Source of the DNA: CALMEH01 sp964548225
GTDB lineage: Bacteria; Acidobacteriota; Blastocatellia; Pyrinomonadales; Pyrinomonadaceae
Direction: 5' to 3'
Assembly: GCA_964548225.1 (NCBI GenBank)
Contig: CAZJQP010000020.1
Coordinates: 1 to 60,771, forward strand
Length of the DNA: 60,771 nt
Position numbers and translations under genes: made by a program. Below the pieces are notes generated by a model, which was not told the origin of the DNA, searched no databases, and saw nothing but the letters and a program-made list of their open reading frames with translations. Shown piece by piece: positions 59,685 through 60,771 of this stretch. Each line of letters opens with the position of its first letter. Positions within the stretch are counted from its first letter, which is position 1.

Positions 59685-60383
59685 ATGTCCGAAGCATCCG
59701 AAAGAGTTTTAGGAATCAAAGTTTTGCCGATATTTCCGTTGCCGCTCGTGCTTTTGCCGAACGAGCTTTTGCCATTGCATATTTTTGAAGACCGTTATCG
59801 CCAAATGCTCAAAGATATTGAAGCCGGAAACCATTTTTTCGGCATTACGCTTTTTAATCCGGCGGAGAGTTTTGTCGAACGTCCGGCAATTGATTCAATC
59901 GGCTGTGTCGCGGAAGTGCGCGAAGCTCAGGCTTTGCCCGATGGACGCTCGAATATTGTTACGATTGGGTTGATTCGCTATCGTTTGATTGATTATGTCG
60001 AACGCAACGAGCCTTATTTGATGGCGGAAGTCGAGTTTTTTGAAGATGAGCCGGAAGATTATTTGAGTTTGAATCCGCTGGCAGACGAAGTTTTTGCGCT
60101 TTTCAAACGAATTGCAAAAGCCGCACACAAACTAAGCGGCGAACGCGGCACTTTTCCCGACATTCCCCAAGCCGAACCGGAACAACTTTCTTTTCTCGTA
60201 ACAGCGGCGTTTAATCTCGAAAATGAATTGAAATATGAACTTCTCGAAACACGCTCAACGATTGAAAGATTAAGCCGTTTGCGCGAAATTCTGCGCCAAG
60301 CCGTTGATAAAATGGAAGCCACCGCCGAAATTCACAAAGTTTCCAAAACCAACGGACACAGCAATAAAAAGATTGACCTTTGA
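59685..60383 (+). CDS. LON peptidase N-terminal (substrate-binding) domain protein
   Basis: This 232-aa protein consists of the LON substrate-binding domain without ATPase or protease: LPIFPLPLVLLPNELLPLHIFEDRYRQML at the N-terminus, GCVAEVREAQALPDGRSNI and VTIGLIRYRL. The usual helical extension follows. Free-standing LON-N proteins are widespread but their role is poorly known. Its stop is the first element of a heptameric repeat. Confidence 0.88.
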   Translation: MSEASERVLGIKVLPIFPLPLVLLPNELLPLHIFEDRYRQMLKDIEAGNHFFGITLFNPAESFVERPAIDSIGCVAEVREAQALPDGRSNIVTIGLIRYRLIDYVERNEPYLMAEVEFFEDEPEDYLSLNPLADEVFALFKRIAKAAHKLSGERGTFPDIPQAEPEQLSFLVTAAFNLENELKYELLETRSTIERLSRLREILRQAVDKMEATAEIHKVSKTNGHSNKKIDL

Positions 60384-60452
60384 AATGAGAAATGAGAAAT
60401 GAGAATCTTAAATTACGTCTCATTTCTCATTTCTCATTTCTCACTTCTCATC
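60382..60452. repeat. Heptameric inverted repeat TGAGAAA / TTTCTCA (locus M)
   Basis: AATGAGA-type units (60382-60406) face about five TCTCATT/TCTCACT units (60418-60452). The left end contains the stop of the LON-domain gene; the right end contains the stop of the four-helix-bundle remnant. The pattern is the same as at loci C and H: convergent genes with both stops in the repeat. Confidence 0.9.
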
Positions 60453-60735
60453 TGCTCTTTGCTGTTTTGATTGAAGAAATTAACATTCTTTGCAATTCAT
60501 CGCAATCAATTAATAATGATTCGGCGATTTTTATTTCTAAAATCTCGCTGTCTTTTAAAAGTCTAATCCAATAATGAGTTTCAAACGCTTCTTTGTTAGC
60601 AACCGCCAATTTATGAATAAAATCTGCTTTTGATTCGCCTTAGTATGCTTCCTCGATATTTGCCCCGATTGAAGTTCCTGAGCGCAAAATCTGCTTTGAT
60701 AAAAGATATTCTTTATGTCAGTTCGGGATAAGAAA
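60448..60735 (-). pseudogene. Four-helix-bundle (23S rRNA intervening-sequence-like) protein remnant
   Basis: The minus strand reads YLLSKQILRSGTSIGANIEEA-Y, a TAA stop at 60640-60642, then GESKADFIHKLAVANKEAFE, TYWIRLLKD-type helices and RMLISSIKTAKSR to a stop at 60448-60450. This is the TIGR02436 four-helix-bundle family with one central nonsense codon and another upstream (TGA). The N-terminus is lost or beyond recognition. The stop lies in the heptamer repeat. Confidence 0.8.
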
Positions 60736-60748
60736 AACCGACTGGAGC

Positions 60749-60765
60749 GCAAGCGTCCCGCTTGC
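60749..60765. repeat. Short dyad GCAAGCG-TCC-CGCTTGC at the window edge
   Basis: A perfect 7-bp inverted repeat with a 3-nt loop within GGAGCGCAAGCGTCCCG. I associate this phrase with dispersed repeats in acidobacterial genomes but cannot check it. It may continue beyond the window. Confidence 0.4.
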
Positions 60766-60771
60766 AAACGC

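Noticed and set aside
1..60771. tRNA or rRNA genes
   Set aside because: I looked for T-arm-like GGTTCGA motifs with matching stems and for conserved rRNA words; none was convincing.

Overview
The window is about 60.8 kb of moderately AT-rich bacterial chromosome. The gene content fits an acidobacterium of the Blastocatellia/Pyrinomonadales type: paired Tat-exported DUF1501 and DUF1800 proteins, FG-GAP/VCBS secreted proteins, a CadC-like winged-helix/WD40 sensor, a membrane Ser/Thr kinase, a YCF48-type propeller, and an ECF sigma/zf-HC2 anti-sigma pair. This placement is inferred from gene content only. I saw no rRNA, tRNA, CRISPR array or intact mobile element.

Layout. (1) 0-10 kb, mostly minus strand: two paralogous DUF1800-DUF1501 operons with an HhH-GPD DNA glycosylase between them on the plus strand, then a VCBS protein. 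(2) 10-15.5 kb: a small secreted protein, decayed genes, an internally deleted IS3-family element, a Ser/Thr kinase, and a 441-bp array of 21 units of exactly 21 bp. (3) 15.5-24 kb, core functions: gyrA, two tandem-PilZ proteins, plsC, pgsA, fabF, acpP and prmA. (4) 24-36 kb: a YCF48 propeller, rnhA, sbcC, a small-gene/HNH pair, a nonsense-split zinc-ribbon gene, a thioredoxin-like protein, and a sigma/anti-sigma/HEAT operon. (5) 36-44.5 kb: msrA, an S41 peptidase, then a tight seven-gene flavin/photolyase operon (permuted-looking cryptochrome-like protein, flavin reductase, DUF2256, PhrB-like photolyase, SDR, FAD oxidoreductase, TIGR03643). (6) 44.5-60.8 kb: a PDZ-alpha/beta hydrolase, an AraC regulator, a 993-aa sensor diguanylate cyclase, a zinc-ribbon/DUF4190/pilin-like protein, sbcD, a large FG-GAP protein with four small envelope genes, the winged-helix/WD40 sensor, a LON-domain protein and a decayed four-helix-bundle gene.

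Functional links. plsC, pgsA, fabF and acpP form a lipid neighbourhood. The GGDEF protein (c-di-GMP synthesis) and the two PilZ proteins (c-di-GMP binding) could be one signalling circuit. sbcC and sbcD, normally adjacent, lie about 22 kb apart. The flavin/photolyase operon is delimited by hairpin terminators on both sides.

The most striking feature is not a gene. At least fourteen intergenic sites carry short tandem repeats with a 7-bp (sometimes 8-bp) period. The word differs at almost every site, and two opposed arms usually form a long inverted repeat. They sit inside operons and between convergent genes, and they overrun reading frames, encoding C-terminal tails, stop codons and part of one signal peptide. 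They resemble the heptameric STRR repeats known from cyanobacteria. The 21-bp array is also a multiple of seven.
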